Assembly: GCF_014189455.1 (NCBI RefSeq)
Contig: NZ_CP050296.1
Coordinates: 6,816,001-6,880,000 of the forward strand
DNA: 64,000 nt
Direction: 5' to 3'
Source of the DNA: Mesorhizobium huakuii
GTDB taxonomy: Bacteria > Pseudomonadota > Alphaproteobacteria > Rhizobiales > Rhizobiaceae
Within the stretch, counting starts at the first letter, position 1; every line of letters begins with the position of its first letter. A program made the position numbers and the translations under genes. The notes below the pieces were generated by a model. The model was not told where the DNA came from. It made no database searches and was given only the letters and a program-made list of their open reading frames with translations. Below, piece by piece: positions 1-10,704 of this stretch.

Positions 1-2
1 TG

Positions 3-65
3 GAAACCGGCTATACCTTTGGCAGGGGCCGCGATGCCCACCCGCCGGAGCCTCTGGAGGACTGA
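3..65 (+). CDS. C-terminal end of an unidentified protein (partial)
   Basis: Only the last 20 codons and a TGA stop lie in the window; the frame is open from the window edge. The visible end reads GYTFGRGRD followed by an acidic, proline-rich tail (PPEPLED). Nothing in this stub identifies a family. It ends four bases before the stop codon of the convergent secreted-protein gene, so the two genes are tail to tail, as expected for a real gene end. The call rests on the open frame and this spacing only. Confidence 0.35.
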   Translation, partial: ETGYTFGRGRDAHPPEPLED

Positions 66-69
66 GCGA

Positions 70-576
70 TCAGGTGCGTGTCAAATCTATGCGGCTCGTC
101 ACCACGCTCTTGCCGGTTTTCGGATCGGTATCCGTGACCGTCAGCCGGATGCCGTTCTCGCCGCGCTTCTCGACCGTCATCCGCGCCGTGCGATCACCAT
201 TGACCTCCTTCGCCCAGCGTATGCCAAGATTGATAGCATTGCCCGACCGGCTGCCGTCCAGCTGCGCCGGCCCGGTGCGAGATCCGACATAGACGCCGCT
301 GTATTTCGCACCTGTGACCTTCAGATTGGCGCTGATGGCCCGTGACACCACAACGAGACCGCGGCAATTGCCATCCAGGGAGAGCGAGGTTGAGGTCGCG
401 TTCGACTTGAAGCTGCAGGAAACACTGACGTTCGGCACGTCCGTGGTCACCTGGACAGTGCCCTTGCCGGCGAAATTGCCCTTGAACGACTGGAGAAATT
501 TGGTCTCGTCGGCATGAGCCGCGCCCGCGGCTATCGCCAGGCAGCCAGCAAGCGCGACTTGCGCGAATGGTCTCAT
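70..576 (-). CDS. small secreted protein of unknown function
   Basis: A 168-residue exported protein that I do not recognise. Residues 1-22 form a clear Sec signal peptide (basic start MRPF, hydrophobic core, cleavage near AHA-DE). The mature part of about 145 residues is rich in Ser, Thr and Val with alternating polar and hydrophobic residues, suggesting a small beta-rich periplasmic protein. Two cysteines (VSCSF and GNCRG, about 20 residues apart) could form a disulfide. The ATG at 576 starts exactly at the signal peptide. The next gene, a transporter, is divergent, with about 180 bp between them that must hold both promoters. Confidence 0.75.
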   Translation of the reverse strand: MRPFAQVALAGCLAIAAGAAHADETKFLQSFKGNFAGKGTVQVTTDVPNVSVSCSFKSNATSTSLSLDGNCRGLVVVSRAISANLKVTGAKYSGVYVGSRTGPAQLDGSRSGNAINLGIRWAKEVNGDRTARMTVEKRGENGIRLTVTDTDPKTGKSVVTSRIDLTRT

Positions 577-760
577 GAAACTCTCCTTGTCGATATTGAA
601 AGGCGGGTTTGCAAAGCAGGGACAAAATATCGAGACTCAACGCCCATGGCCGTATCGGGTTCCGCCCGCGACTGTTTTGCAACGCCATCGCTGCGACTGG
701 CCCAGAAGAATGGAACGACTAGCGATTGCGGCAAAAGCCCCGGCCTGCGAGATAGCTGCC

Positions 761-1642
761 ATGGCACCCACCCCTTCGATCCCCAAGGCCGCGTTCTGGA
801 TGGCGCTGTCGATTACCTCGTTTCTGGGGATGTCGATCGCCGGCCGCGCCACGACAGCCGAACTCAACGTCTTCCAGGTGCTGGAACTGCGCTCGGTGAT
901 CGGTTTCTTCATTCTGCTGCCGCTGGTTATGACGAGCGGCGGCTTTGCGGCGATGCGCACACAGCGTCCCGTTGCCCATATCGCCCGCAATGTGATCCAC
1001 TATAGCGGCCAGGCGGCCTGGCTTTATGCACTGACACTGATCCCGCTGGCGGTGCTGATCTCGATCGAATTCACCACGCCGACCTGGACCGCAATCCTGG
1101 CGGTGACGTTTCTCGGCGAAAGGCTGAGCCGGCCGAAACTGGCGGCAGTCGTGCTCGGGCTGATCGGCGTGGTGGTCATCGTTCGCCCCGGTGTCGGCTC
1201 GGTCGATCCGGGACATCTCGTCGTGCTCGGTGCCGCGGTCTGCTTCGGCATCTCGCTAGTCATGGTCAAGTCGCTGACGCGAACGGACAGCGTCGTGCGC
1301 ATCATCTTCTGGATGCTGATCATCCAGTCGGCGCTCGGCCTCATCCCCGCTCTCTATATGTGGCGCACCCCATCGCTTGAACTGTGGCCATGGATCCTTC
1401 TGATTGCCTTCACCGGCATGTCGTCGCATTTCTCCATGGCCCGCGCGCTCGGCTATGCCGACGCCACCGTCATTTCGCCGATGGATTTCCTGCGCGTACC
1501 GCTGTCGGCTCTGATCGGCTGGCTGCTTTACCACGAGCAGATCGACGCGTTCACCGCCGGCGGCGCGCTACTTATCCTGATGGGCAATCTGCTCAATCTG
1601 CAGCGCAAGCCGGCACAGGCGGCCGAAGTGGCGGCATCGTAA
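761..1642 (+). CDS. DMT superfamily transporter (EamA family)
   Basis: A 293-residue inner-membrane protein with about ten hydrophobic segments arranged as two EamA repeats, the size and layout of drug/metabolite transporters. The first segment begins at FWMALSITSFLGMSIAG and the second half at VVLGAAVCFGISLVMVKS. The conserved end of each repeat is visible (PTWTAILAVTFLGERL and PLSALIGWLLYHEQ). Members export amino acids, purines, drugs or other small metabolites; the substrate cannot be read from sequence. The ATG at 761 is preferred because it sits just before the first membrane segment; an in-frame ATG at 710 would add 17 polar residues. Confidence 0.85.
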   Translation: MAPTPSIPKAAFWMALSITSFLGMSIAGRATTAELNVFQVLELRSVIGFFILLPLVMTSGGFAAMRTQRPVAHIARNVIHYSGQAAWLYALTLIPLAVLISIEFTTPTWTAILAVTFLGERLSRPKLAAVVLGLIGVVVIVRPGVGSVDPGHLVVLGAAVCFGISLVMVKSLTRTDSVVRIIFWMLIIQSALGLIPALYMWRTPSLELWPWILLIAFTGMSSHFSMARALGYADATVISPMDFLRVPLSALIGWLLYHEQIDAFTAGGALLILMGNLLNLQRKPAQAAEVAAS

Positions 1643-1654
1643 CGCTGCCGCTGC

Positions 1655-1744
1655 TCAGTTTCCCTCGTCGGGTATGTTGAGAACATGCCCGCAGGCCTTG
1701 CAGTGCCAAAGCTGCCGTCCGCGCGTCCATGGCCCTCCAGCCAT
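1655..1744 (-). CDS. possible 29-residue CxxC microprotein downstream of dnaE
   Basis: A short open frame starts 13 bp beyond the dnaE stop codon on the same strand and runs ATG to TGA. It reads MAGGPWTRGRQLWHCKACG followed by HVLNIPDEGN. The WHCKACGH block is a half zinc-ribbon knuckle (CxxC). The following gene is convergent and ends 13 bp away, so the ORF fills the space exactly. It is too short for composition statistics. It could be a chance frame; its support is the zinc-knuckle motif and its tight placement after dnaE. Confidence 0.3.
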   Translation of the reverse strand: MAGGPWTRGRQLWHCKACGHVLNIPDEGN

Positions 1745-1757
1745 CAGCGAATCGGCT

Positions 1758-4700
1758 CTAGACCAGTTCCACTTCGACCACGCCGGGCACGGCGCGCATC
1801 GCCGAGGCGATCTGCGGCGAGACGCGGTAGCCGCCCTGCAAGGCGATCTCGACCTCGCCCTGCGCCTCTTCCTTGATCACGATAATGCTCACCTGGCTTT
1901 CGCCACGCTGGGTGAGCTGGGACTGGATCATCGAGGCCGGTCCGTCGTTCCTGACGAAAATGCGCAGCGCCTTCTGGATGCGGCTTGCCTCGTCCTCCAG
2001 CGATTGCACGGAGTTGATGCGCAAATTGACGCCCTCGGGCCTGTCCTCCGCCGCGACCGTGATGACGACGGAGCGGCCGGCTTCCAGGAGGTCGCGGTAC
2101 TGGGCCAATGCTTCGGAGAACAGCACGGCCTCGTACTGGCCGGAGGTGTCGGAAAACGCCACCACGCCCATCTTGTTGCCGGTGCGCGTCTTGCGCTCCT
2201 GCTTGCTAGTCACGGTACCGGCCAGGCGACCGGCGGAAGCGCCGCGTTTGACGGCGGCCGAGAACTCCGCCCAGTTCTGCACCCGCATCTTCTGCAAAGC
2301 CGCCTTGTATTCATCGAGCGGATGGGCCGAGAGATAGAAGCCGACGACCTGGAATTCGCGGTGCAGCCGATCCGCGGCGAGCCATGGATCCGTCGCCGGC
2401 AGGTTGAGCGCCTGCGACTGTGCGCCCAGCGAGGCGCCGAAAATATCGGCCTGGCCGGAAACGGCATTCTGCTGGGCGAGCGAAGCCAGCCCCATCATCC
2501 GTTCGACACCGGCCATCATCTGGGCGCGGTCATGGCCGAAACAGTCGAGCGCGCCGGCCATGATCAGGCTTTCGAAGACCCGCTTGCCGACGATCTTGGG
2601 ATCGACCCGCTCGCAGAAATCGGCGAGATTCTTGAACGGCTTTTCGCCACGCACCGCAACGATGTGCTCGACCGCCGCATCGCCGACACCTTTCAGCGCC
2701 GCCATCGAATAATAGATGCGGTTCTCACCGACCTCGAAAGGCCGGAAGCTGGTCATCACCGACGGCGCCAGCACCTCAATGCCGAGGCGCAGCGCATCCT
2801 GGCGGAAGTCGGCGAGCTTGTCGGTGTTACCCATATCGAGCGTCATCGACGCCGCCAGGAACTCGACCGGATAATGCGCCTTGAGATAGGCGGTCTGGTA
2901 GGAAACGACGGCGTAGGCGGCGGCGTGCGACTTGTTGAAACCATAGTCGGCGAATTTGGCCAGCAGGTCGAAAATGAAGTCGGCTTGCGGCTTGCTGACG
3001 CCGCGCTCGACCGCACCGGTGACGAAGCGCTCGCGCTGCTTGTCCATCTCGGCGCGGATCTTCTTGCCCATGGCGCGGCGCAGAAGATCGGCTTCGCCGA
3101 GCGAATAGCCGGACAGCTCTTGCGCGATCTGCATCACCTGTTCCTGGTAAACGATGACGCCCTGCGTCTCCTTCACCAGATGGTCGATCTTGGGATGGAT
3201 CGACGCCATCTCCTCCTCGCCATGCTTTCTGGCGTTGTAGGTCGGGATGTTCTCCATTGGGCCCGGACGGTACAGTGCGACAAGCGCGATGATGTCCTCG
3301 ATGCAGTCGGGCCGCATGCCGATCAGCGCCTTGCGCATGCCGGCACTTTCCACCTGGAACACGCCGACCACTTCGCCGCGCGAGAGCATGGCGTATGTGT
3401 CGGGATCGTCGAGCGGGATCGTGGCCAGATCGATGTCGATGCCACGGCGGCGGATCAGCTTTACCGCCGTCTCCAGCACGGTCAGCGTCTTCAGGCCGAG
3501 GAAGTCGAACTTCACCAGGCCGGCCTGCTCGACATATTTCATGTTGAACTGGGTGACCGGCATGTCCGAGCGCGGATCGCGGTACATCGGCACCAGCTCC
3601 GACAAAGGCCGGTCGCCGATGACGATGCCGGCGGCGTGCGTCGAGGCGTGGCGGTAAAGGCCCTCGAGTTTCTGCGCCATGTCGAGCAGCGTCTGGACGA
3701 TCGGCTCCTTCTCGGCCTCCTCGGCAAAGCGCGGCTCGTTGGCGATGGCGTCGGCAAGCTTGACCGGATTGGCCGGGTTCTGTGGCACCATCTTGGACAG
3801 CTTGTCGACCTGGCCATAGGGCATCTGCAGCACGCGGCCGACGTCGCGCAGCACGGCGCGGGCCTGCAGGGTACCGAAGGTGATGATCTGGCCGACCTGG
3901 TCACGGCCGTATTTCTGCTGGACGTAACGGATCACCTCTTCGCGGCGATCCTGGCAGAAGTCGATGTCGAAGTCGGGCATCGACACGCGGTCCGGATTGA
4001 GGAAACGCTCGAACAGCAGGGAGAAGCGCAGCGGATCGATATCGGTGATGGTCGTCGAATAGGCGACCAGCGATCCGGCGCCCGAACCACGGCCCGGTCC
4101 GACCGGAATGCCTTGCGCCTTGGCCCATTTGATGAAGTCGGCAACGATCAGGAAGTAGCCCGGAAATTTCATCTTCTCGATGATGCCGAGCTCGAATTCG
4201 AGCCGTTCGCGATATTGCTCGACCGTGTAGCCCGGCGTTGGTCCGTGCAAAGCGAGCCGCGCGTCGAGCCCCTCGCGCGCCTGGCGGGCGAGTTCCGCGG
4301 CCTCGGCCTTTTCGGCCGCATCCTTGTCGGAGGCATCGCCGCCGGTGAAGCGCGGCAGGATCGGGCTGCGGGTCTTTGGATAGTAGGAGCAACGCAGTGC
4401 AATCTCGACCGTGTTGTCGATCGCTTCCGGCAGGTCGGCGAACAGCTTTGCCATGTCGGCCTGGCTGCGCAGGAAATTGTCCGGCGACAGTCGCCGGCGA
4501 GTGTCGACGGCGACGACGGAGCCCTCGGCGATGGCGATCAGCGCGTCATGCGCCTCATAATCATCGCGCGAGGAGAAAAACGCCTCATTGGTGGCAACGA
4601 GCGGAAGTTCATGCGCGTAGGCGAGATCGATTGTCTGATGTTCGATGACCCGGTCGTAACCGGCAACCCGGTCCAATTCGACATAGAGCCGGTCGCCAAA

Positions 4701-5285
4701 CAGCGCCTTCAGCGTCAAAAGCCGCACCTCGGCCAGATCGCGGCGATCCTCCTTCAAGGCGTTGCCGATCGGGCCGCGCGGCCCGCCGCTGAGGCAGATC
4801 AGCCCATCGGCCTTGCCCTCCAGCATCTCGGTTGTCAGGTGCACCGCCTCGCCGGGCGGTGTTTCCAGATAGACGCGGCTTACCAGCCTGACCAGGTTGG
4901 AATAGCCGGCTTCGGTCGCGGCGAGCAGCACGACCGGCCGCATCTCCGGGCCCTGCCGGCGGCGGTCGCGCTGGCCGTCGCTGTTTTCACCGGAAAAAGC
5001 GAGTGCGGTCTGGCAGCCGATGATCGGCTGGATGCCGTCCTTCACTGCCTTCTGTGCGAACTCCAACGCACCGAACAAATTGTTAGTGTCGGTGACGGCG
5101 ATCGCCGGGGCTTCGTCCTTGACGGCGTGACCGACGATCTTGCCGAGCTGAAGCGCGCCCTCGAGCAGCGAATAGGCCGAATGCACGCGCAGATGCACGA
5201 ACGGCCGCGCCGGCGTCTCCGGCCGCGCGGCGGCAATCGCGGCTTCGCGCTTCAGTGGGTCGCGTGGAAGTCTGTTATCCGCCAT
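1758..5285 (-). CDS. dnaE: DNA polymerase III subunit alpha
   Basis: Catalytic subunit of the replicative DNA polymerase, 1,175 residues, the normal length for bacterial DnaE1. The N-terminal PHP domain opens with FVHLRVHSAYSLLEGAL. The polymerase core shows GPGRGSGAGSLVAY and the catalytic PDFDIDF motif, followed by the finger and tandem helix-hairpin-helix regions (MRPDCIEDIIALVALYRPGP; SHAAAYAVVSYQTAYLKA). The C-terminal part carries the OB fold (LAGTVTSKQERKT). The ATG at 5285 (MADNRLPRDPL) is chosen because the PHP domain begins about 27 residues later; 29 further upstream codons are open but look non-coding. A long open frame on the opposite strand is an artefact of GC-rich codon use. 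Confidence 0.97.
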   Translation of the reverse strand: MADNRLPRDPLKREAAIAAARPETPARPFVHLRVHSAYSLLEGALQLGKIVGHAVKDEAPAIAVTDTNNLFGALEFAQKAVKDGIQPIIGCQTALAFSGENSDGQRDRRRQGPEMRPVVLLAATEAGYSNLVRLVSRVYLETPPGEAVHLTTEMLEGKADGLICLSGGPRGPIGNALKEDRRDLAEVRLLTLKALFGDRLYVELDRVAGYDRVIEHQTIDLAYAHELPLVATNEAFFSSRDDYEAHDALIAIAEGSVVAVDTRRRLSPDNFLRSQADMAKLFADLPEAIDNTVEIALRCSYYPKTRSPILPRFTGGDASDKDAAEKAEAAELARQAREGLDARLALHGPTPGYTVEQYRERLEFELGIIEKMKFPGYFLIVADFIKWAKAQGIPVGPGRGSGAGSLVAYSTTITDIDPLRFSLLFERFLNPDRVSMPDFDIDFCQDRREEVIRYVQQKYGRDQVGQIITFGTLQARAVLRDVGRVLQMPYGQVDKLSKMVPQNPANPVKLADAIANEPRFAEEAEKEPIVQTLLDMAQKLEGLYRHASTHAAGIVIGDRPLSELVPMYRDPRSDMPVTQFNMKYVEQAGLVKFDFLGLKTLTVLETAVKLIRRRGIDIDLATIPLDDPDTYAMLSRGEVVGVFQVESAGMRKALIGMRPDCIEDIIALVALYRPGPMENIPTYNARKHGEEEMASIHPKIDHLVKETQGVIVYQEQVMQIAQELSGYSLGEADLLRRAMGKKIRAEMDKQRERFVTGAVERGVSKPQADFIFDLLAKFADYGFNKSHAAAYAVVSYQTAYLKAHYPVEFLAASMTLDMGNTDKLADFRQDALRLGIEVLAPSVMTSFRPFEVGENRIYYSMAALKGVGDAAVEHIVAVRGEKPFKNLADFCERVDPKIVGKRVFESLIMAGALDCFGHDRAQMMAGVERMMGLASLAQQNAVSGQADIFGASLGAQSQALNLPATDPWLAADRLHREFQVVGFYLSAHPLDEYKAALQKMRVQNWAEFSAAVKRGASAGRLAGTVTSKQERKTRTGNKMGVVAFSDTSGQYEAVLFSEALAQYRDLLEAGRSVVITVAAEDRPEGVNLRINSVQSLEDEASRIQKALRIFVRNDGPASMIQSQLTQRGESQVSIIVIKEEAQGEVEIALQGGYRVSPQIASAMRAVPGVVEVELV

Positions 5286-5390
5286 GGTTTCTCGCGCAGT
5301 CGAAGGCTTTGAGTCGATGGAGATGTATTGTCCGGGACCTGGCGATACCAGTCCAGCACAAACGACCGACAATCACAGGCTTCCGCCTCT

Positions 5391-7403
5391 TCAGGCGAAT
5401 TCCATGATCACTGCATCAACGGCGAGACTGTCGCCCGGCTTGGCGTTGAGCTTCGACACGATGAGATCGCGCTCCGCCCGCAGCACGTTTTCCATTTTCA
5501 TTGCCTCGACCACGGCCAGCGTCTCGCCGGCTTTGACCTCCTGGCCTTCGACAACGGCGATCGACACGACGAGGCCGGGCATCGGGCAGAGCAACAGGTC
5601 CGACGTGTCCGGTGCCACCTTCTCCGGCATCAGCCGTTCGAGCTCGGCGATGCGCGGCAGCATGGCGCGGGCGGTCACCGACATGCCTTTCCAGGCGATG
5701 CGAAGACCGTTGGCGACAGGCCGGATCTGGGCGACAACGGAGCGCTTGCCGACTGTGCCGCGCCAGATCAGGTCGCCCGGCCGCCAGTCGGATGAAACGG
5801 TCAGCGCCTTGCCGCCTTCGATCGACAGGTCGATCTCCATCGGGATGGAAATCATGCCTTCGAGGATGGATGCCCGGAGATAGTCGTCGCCGAGCTTCAC
5901 CACCCAGTCGCGCTTGAGCACTCCCGAATGCGGTGCGAGCCGCCCGCCCAGCCGGTCGAGCCGGTCGCGGCGCAGCAGCTCCACGGCAGTGACGATCGAG
6001 GCCAGCACGGCCTTTTCCTCGCTGTTCGGAACAACGGGCGCAAAACCGTCGGGATATTCCTCGGCGATGAAGCCGGTCGATATCGCCCCTTCCCGCCAGC
6101 GCGGATGCTGCATCAGCGCCGCCAGGAACGGGATGTTGTGCTCGATGCCGTCGACGACAAAACTGTCGAGCGCTTCCGACATGGCATCGATCGCCTCGAG
6201 CCGTGTCGGCGCCCAGGTGCACAATTTGGCGAGCATCGGGTCGTAGAACATCGAAATCTCCGAGCCTTCGGTGACGCCGGTGTCGTTGCGGATGACGATG
6301 TCGCCGAATTGCCCCTCCTCCGGTGGCCGGTAGCGCGTCAGCCGGCCGATCGACGGCAGGAAATTGCGATAGGGATCCTCGGCGTAGAGCCGGCTTTCCA
6401 CCGCCCAACCCTTCAGCTTGATGTCACTCTGCTTTATCGAGAGCTTTTCGCCGGCGGCGACGCGGATCATCTGTTCGACCAGATCTATGCCGGTGACGAG
6501 TTCGGTCACCGGATGCTCGACCTGCAATCGTGTATTCATTTCAAGGAAATAGAAGTTCTTGTCCTTGTCGACGATGAACTCGACCGTGCCGGCGCTCTGG
6601 TAGTCGACGGCCCTGGCCAACGCCACCGACTGCTCGCCCATGGCCTTGCGCGTCTTGGCATCGAGGAACGGCGATGGCGCCTCTTCCGCGACTTTCTGGT
6701 TGCGGCGCTGGATCGAGCATTCGCGCTCGCCGAGATAGAGCGCATTGCCATGCGCGTCGGCCAGCACCTGGATCTCGATATGGCGCGGATCGACGACGAA
6801 TTTCTCGATGAAGACGCGGTCGTCGCCGAACGAGCTCTTGGCCTCCGAGCGCGCCCGATCAAAGCCGTCGCGCACTTCCGACTGGTCCCAGGCGATGCGC
6901 ATGCCCTTGCCGCCGCCACCGGCCGAGGCCTTGATCATCACGGGATAGCCGATCTCGCCGGCGATCTTTTCGGCATGATCGGCATTCTCGATGACGCCGA
7001 GCCAGCCGGGCACGGTGGAAACCTTGGCGGCATTGGCGAATTTCTTCGATTCGATCTTGTCGCCCATCGCCTTGATGGCCTTGGGTTTTGGGCCGATGAA
7101 GACGATGCCTTCCGCTTCCAGCGCTTCGCAAAAGGCGGCGCGCTCGGACAGGAAGCCATAGCCGGGATGCACGGCCTGCGCGCCGGTTTCCTTGCAGGCG
7201 GCGATGATCTTTTCAGGCAGCAAATAGCTCTGCGCGGCCGGCGAAGGCCCGATATGCACCGCTTCGTCGGCCATCTCGACATGCACGGCATCGCGATCGG
7301 CATCGGAATAGACGGCGACCGTGGCGATCCCCATCTTGCGCGCCGTCTTGATGACGCGACAGGCGATCTCGCCACGATTGGCGATCAGGATTTTCGTGAA
7401 CAT
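5391..7403 (-). CDS. pccA: acetyl/propionyl-CoA carboxylase, biotin-containing alpha subunit
   Basis: Biotin-dependent carboxylase of 670 residues combining an N-terminal biotin carboxylase and a C-terminal biotin carrier domain, the layout of propionyl-CoA carboxylase alpha. It carboxylates biotin with ATP and bicarbonate and needs a separate carboxyltransferase (PccB), which is not in this window. Visible landmarks are the start FTKILIANRGEIACRV, the ATP-grasp loop ASAGGGGKGMRI, the EMNTRLQVEHPVTE block, and the biotinylation motif VEAMKMEN about 35 residues from the end. The ATG at 7403 coincides with the conserved family start; the 29 in-frame codons before it do not fit. It could also serve a related acyl-CoA. 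Confidence 0.92.
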   Translation of the reverse strand: MFTKILIANRGEIACRVIKTARKMGIATVAVYSDADRDAVHVEMADEAVHIGPSPAAQSYLLPEKIIAACKETGAQAVHPGYGFLSERAAFCEALEAEGIVFIGPKPKAIKAMGDKIESKKFANAAKVSTVPGWLGVIENADHAEKIAGEIGYPVMIKASAGGGGKGMRIAWDQSEVRDGFDRARSEAKSSFGDDRVFIEKFVVDPRHIEIQVLADAHGNALYLGERECSIQRRNQKVAEEAPSPFLDAKTRKAMGEQSVALARAVDYQSAGTVEFIVDKDKNFYFLEMNTRLQVEHPVTELVTGIDLVEQMIRVAAGEKLSIKQSDIKLKGWAVESRLYAEDPYRNFLPSIGRLTRYRPPEEGQFGDIVIRNDTGVTEGSEISMFYDPMLAKLCTWAPTRLEAIDAMSEALDSFVVDGIEHNIPFLAALMQHPRWREGAISTGFIAEEYPDGFAPVVPNSEEKAVLASIVTAVELLRRDRLDRLGGRLAPHSGVLKRDWVVKLGDDYLRASILEGMISIPMEIDLSIEGGKALTVSSDWRPGDLIWRGTVGKRSVVAQIRPVANGLRIAWKGMSVTARAMLPRIAELERLMPEKVAPDTSDLLLCPMPGLVVSIAVVEGQEVKAGETLAVVEAMKMENVLRAERDLIVSKLNAKPGDSLAVDAVIMEFA

Positions 7404-7602
7404 GCTGAGGTCATTCCCCTCCGGTCGGTCGTTCCTTTTATGGCCTGTGCTTGCGGGGTCAAGCCGACCGTGCAAATCACTGGCTTTCAATCGATTTGCG
7501 ATTCCAATTTATCGCTGTGGCCCTTTCTCGGCATCAGCTTCCAGTTGATCGTGTCGAGAAAACCTGAAACCTTGGAAAAAATTCGCATTTGGAGGACGCC
7601 TT

Positions 7603-8730
<1,128 letters not shown>

Positions 8731-8797
8731 AGCAAGCCACACGCCGCCGACCGACCGGCCAGCGACCTCTGTGGTTCAAAACTGGGAGGAGAAAAGA

Positions 8798-9367
8798 ATG
8801 GCGGAGAAACTGCATCCGAAAATCGATAATGGCCTGCCCAAAGAGAGCGCGAGCTTTGCCGGCGGCACGCTGGTCTGCGCCTGCACCAGCAAGCCGGTCA
8901 AGGTGAAGGTCAAGGGCCAGATCGCCCACAACCACGCCTGCGGCTGCACCAAATGCTGGAAGCCGGAAGGTGCTGTGTTCTCGGTCGTAGCCGTCGCAGG
9001 CACGGGCGACGTCACCGTCACCGAGAACGGCGACAAGCTGAAAGTGGTCGACCCCTCGGCCCTTATCCAGCGCCATGCCTGCACCGGCTGCGGCGTCCAC
9101 ATGCACGGTCCGGTCGAGCGCGACCATCCGTTCAAGGGCTTGTCCTTCATCCACCCCGAACGCTTCGTCGAGGACGGCTGGTCACCGCCGGGCTTCACTG
9201 CCTTTGTCTCGTCGATCATCGAATCCGGCGTGGACCCGAAACGCATGGACGGCATCCGGGCGCGGCTGAAGACAATCGGGCTGGAACCCTATGACTGCCT
9301 CAACCCCGGCCTGATGGATTATATCGCGACCTGGACGGCGAAGAAGTCCGGCGCCTTGCCGGCCTGA
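8798..9367 (+). CDS. gfa: S-(hydroxymethyl)glutathione synthase (formaldehyde-activating enzyme)
   Basis: A 189-residue zinc protein of the GFA family, which promotes condensation of formaldehyde with glutathione. The zinc-binding cysteines are visible as [16 protein letters not shown] and [13 protein letters not shown], in family order and spacing. The ATG at 8798 follows a strong RBS (GGGAGGAGAAAAGA). The gene lies 67 bp downstream of frmA on the same strand and is probably co-transcribed with it. A strong hairpin immediately after the stop ends the pair. The full family length is present and all zinc ligands look intact. Confidence 0.93.
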   Translation: MAEKLHPKIDNGLPKESASFAGGTLVCACTSKPVKVKVKGQIAHNHACGCTKCWKPEGAVFSVVAVAGTGDVTVTENGDKLKVVDPSALIQRHACTGCGVHMHGPVERDHPFKGLSFIHPERFVEDGWSPPGFTAFVSSIIESGVDPKRMDGIRARLKTIGLEPYDCLNPGLMDYIATWTAKKSGALPA

Positions 9368-9385
9368 ACGCCATAAGATTTCAGG

Positions 9386-9420
9386 CAGGGGCCGGAAACG
9401 CTTCCGGCCCCTGTCCGTTT
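9386..9420 (+). terminator. intrinsic-type terminator after frmA-gfa
   Basis: A perfect 12-bp GC-rich stem (9386-9397 with 9402-9413) closes on a 4-base loop and is followed by TCCGTTT. It lies 18 bp after the gfa stop codon and 10 bp before the next gene. The T tract is short, so termination may be partial. Confidence 0.65.
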
Positions 9421-9430
9421 CGGAGAGACA

Positions 9431-9898
9431 ATGCCTGCACCTGCCATCTACGTCGATGCCGACGCCTGCCCGGTCAAGGCCGAGGTGGAAAAGGTCGCCG
9501 AGCGCCTCGGCGTCGTCGTCACCTACGTCTCCAATGGCGGCCTGCGGCCCTCGCGCGATCCGATGATCCGCAATGTCGTGGTCTCCAAGGGCGCCGACGC
9601 CGCCGACGACTGGATCGTCGAGAACGCCAAATCCAACGATGTCGTGGTGACGGCGGATATTCCGCTCGCCGCTCGCGCCGTGGCGCTCGGCGCGCATGTG
9701 CTTGGGCCAACCGGGCGGCCGTTCACGCCGGAAACCATCGGCATGGCGGTGGCGATGCGCGACCTCAAGCAACATTTGCGCGAGACCGGTGAAAGCAAGG
9801 GCTATAATGCCTCCTTCGCGCCGCAGGACCGCTCGCGGTTCCTCGGCGAACTCGACCGCATCTTGCGGCGCGCGCTGAAATCCGCCACACCCGGCTAG
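9431..9898 (+). CDS. DUF188 family protein (YaiI/YqxD-like)
   Basis: A 155-residue protein of the conserved YaiI/YqxD (UPF0178) family. The hallmark N-terminus IYVDADACPVKAEVEKVAE is present, followed by the conserved blocks DAADDWIVENA and VVTADIPLAARAVALGA, which belong to a PIN-like or NYN-like fold with clustered aspartates. Function is not settled; the fold suggests a nuclease-related activity. A GGAGAGAC RBS precedes the ATG. It sits directly after the gfa terminator, so it probably has its own weak promoter or relies on read-through. Confidence 0.85.
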   Translation: MPAPAIYVDADACPVKAEVEKVAERLGVVVTYVSNGGLRPSRDPMIRNVVVSKGADAADDWIVENAKSNDVVVTADIPLAARAVALGAHVLGPTGRPFTPETIGMAVAMRDLKQHLRETGESKGYNASFAPQDRSRFLGELDRILRRALKSATPG

Positions 9899-9929
9899 AA
9901 ACCGAGCGCTATCCAGGGTGGAGACCGCC

Positions 9930-10607
9930 ATGGCCGCCGAAACCCCGATCAAGAACCCCATGCAGCGCCACATGCTGTTCGCAATGTCGGCCTGCTTCGG
10001 CGCTGTGGCGTTTGTTATGGCATTGCTGCTGCACGCCCCGCTCGCTTATTCGATCGGCGCCAACGCATTTTTCGCCGCTTACGTCATTCTTGTCGTCAGC
10101 CAGATGCCAACGTTCACCGGCAAGTATCTGAGCAAGTATGCGCGCGCCACCGACATGCCAGTGCTGGTCATCTTCGCGGTGACGCTTGTCGTCGTTGTGG
10201 TCGCCGTTATCTCGTTGTTCCTGCTGATCAATCAGAAGGACAGAGGCAATTCCGTCGAGCTCGGTTTCGCGCTGCTATCGATCCCGCTCGGCTGGTTCAC
10301 CATCCATGCCATGGCGGCACTGCACTATGCGCATGTCTACTGGATGGACGGCGATGCTGTGGACGCTGAAACAAAGAAGAAAATCCCGGTCGGCGGATTG
10401 CTTTTCCCAGGCGACAAGCGGCCCGAAGGTTGGGATTTCCTCTACTTCTCGACCGTCATCGGCATGACGGCGCAGACTGCCGACACCAACATCTCGACCA
10501 CGCATATGCGTTGCGTCGTGCTTGTCCACTCGATCCTGTCGTTCTTCTTCAACACCGTCATCGTCGCGGCGGCCGTCAATCTCGCCGTCAGCCTGGGTGG
10601 TCCGTAA
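9930..10607 (+). CDS. DUF1345 family membrane protein
   Basis: A 225-residue inner-membrane protein with five or more hydrophobic segments. The family signature is visible in the second half: LHYAHVYW, then GWDFLYFSTVIGMTAQTAD and the last segment SFFFNTVIVAAAVNLAV. This region resembles the two-helix pore module of small ion channels, but the function is unknown. The ATG at 9930 is preferred over a GTG at 9918 because GGTGGAG lies six bases upstream of it. It follows the DUF188 gene by about 30 bp on the same strand and may be co-transcribed. Confidence 0.85.
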   Translation: MAAETPIKNPMQRHMLFAMSACFGAVAFVMALLLHAPLAYSIGANAFFAAYVILVVSQMPTFTGKYLSKYARATDMPVLVIFAVTLVVVVVAVISLFLLINQKDRGNSVELGFALLSIPLGWFTIHAMAALHYAHVYWMDGDAVDAETKKKIPVGGLLFPGDKRPEGWDFLYFSTVIGMTAQTADTNISTTHMRCVVLVHSILSFFFNTVIVAAAVNLAVSLGGP

Positions 10608-10704
10608 TAAATCCGTGATCGGATGAAACATCGGTTTGGATCGCGACGTATCAGGAGGACAATGAACGCGCAGGCCACGCCGCGAGGCCGGGAGAAGAGA
10701 CAAG

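Noticed and set aside
1674..5312. A 1,212-codon open frame on the plus strand opposite dnaE
   Set aside because: It mirrors dnaE almost exactly, has no RBS, no domains, and a composition (Leu, Arg, His, Gly-rich) typical of the antisense of GC-rich coding sequence.
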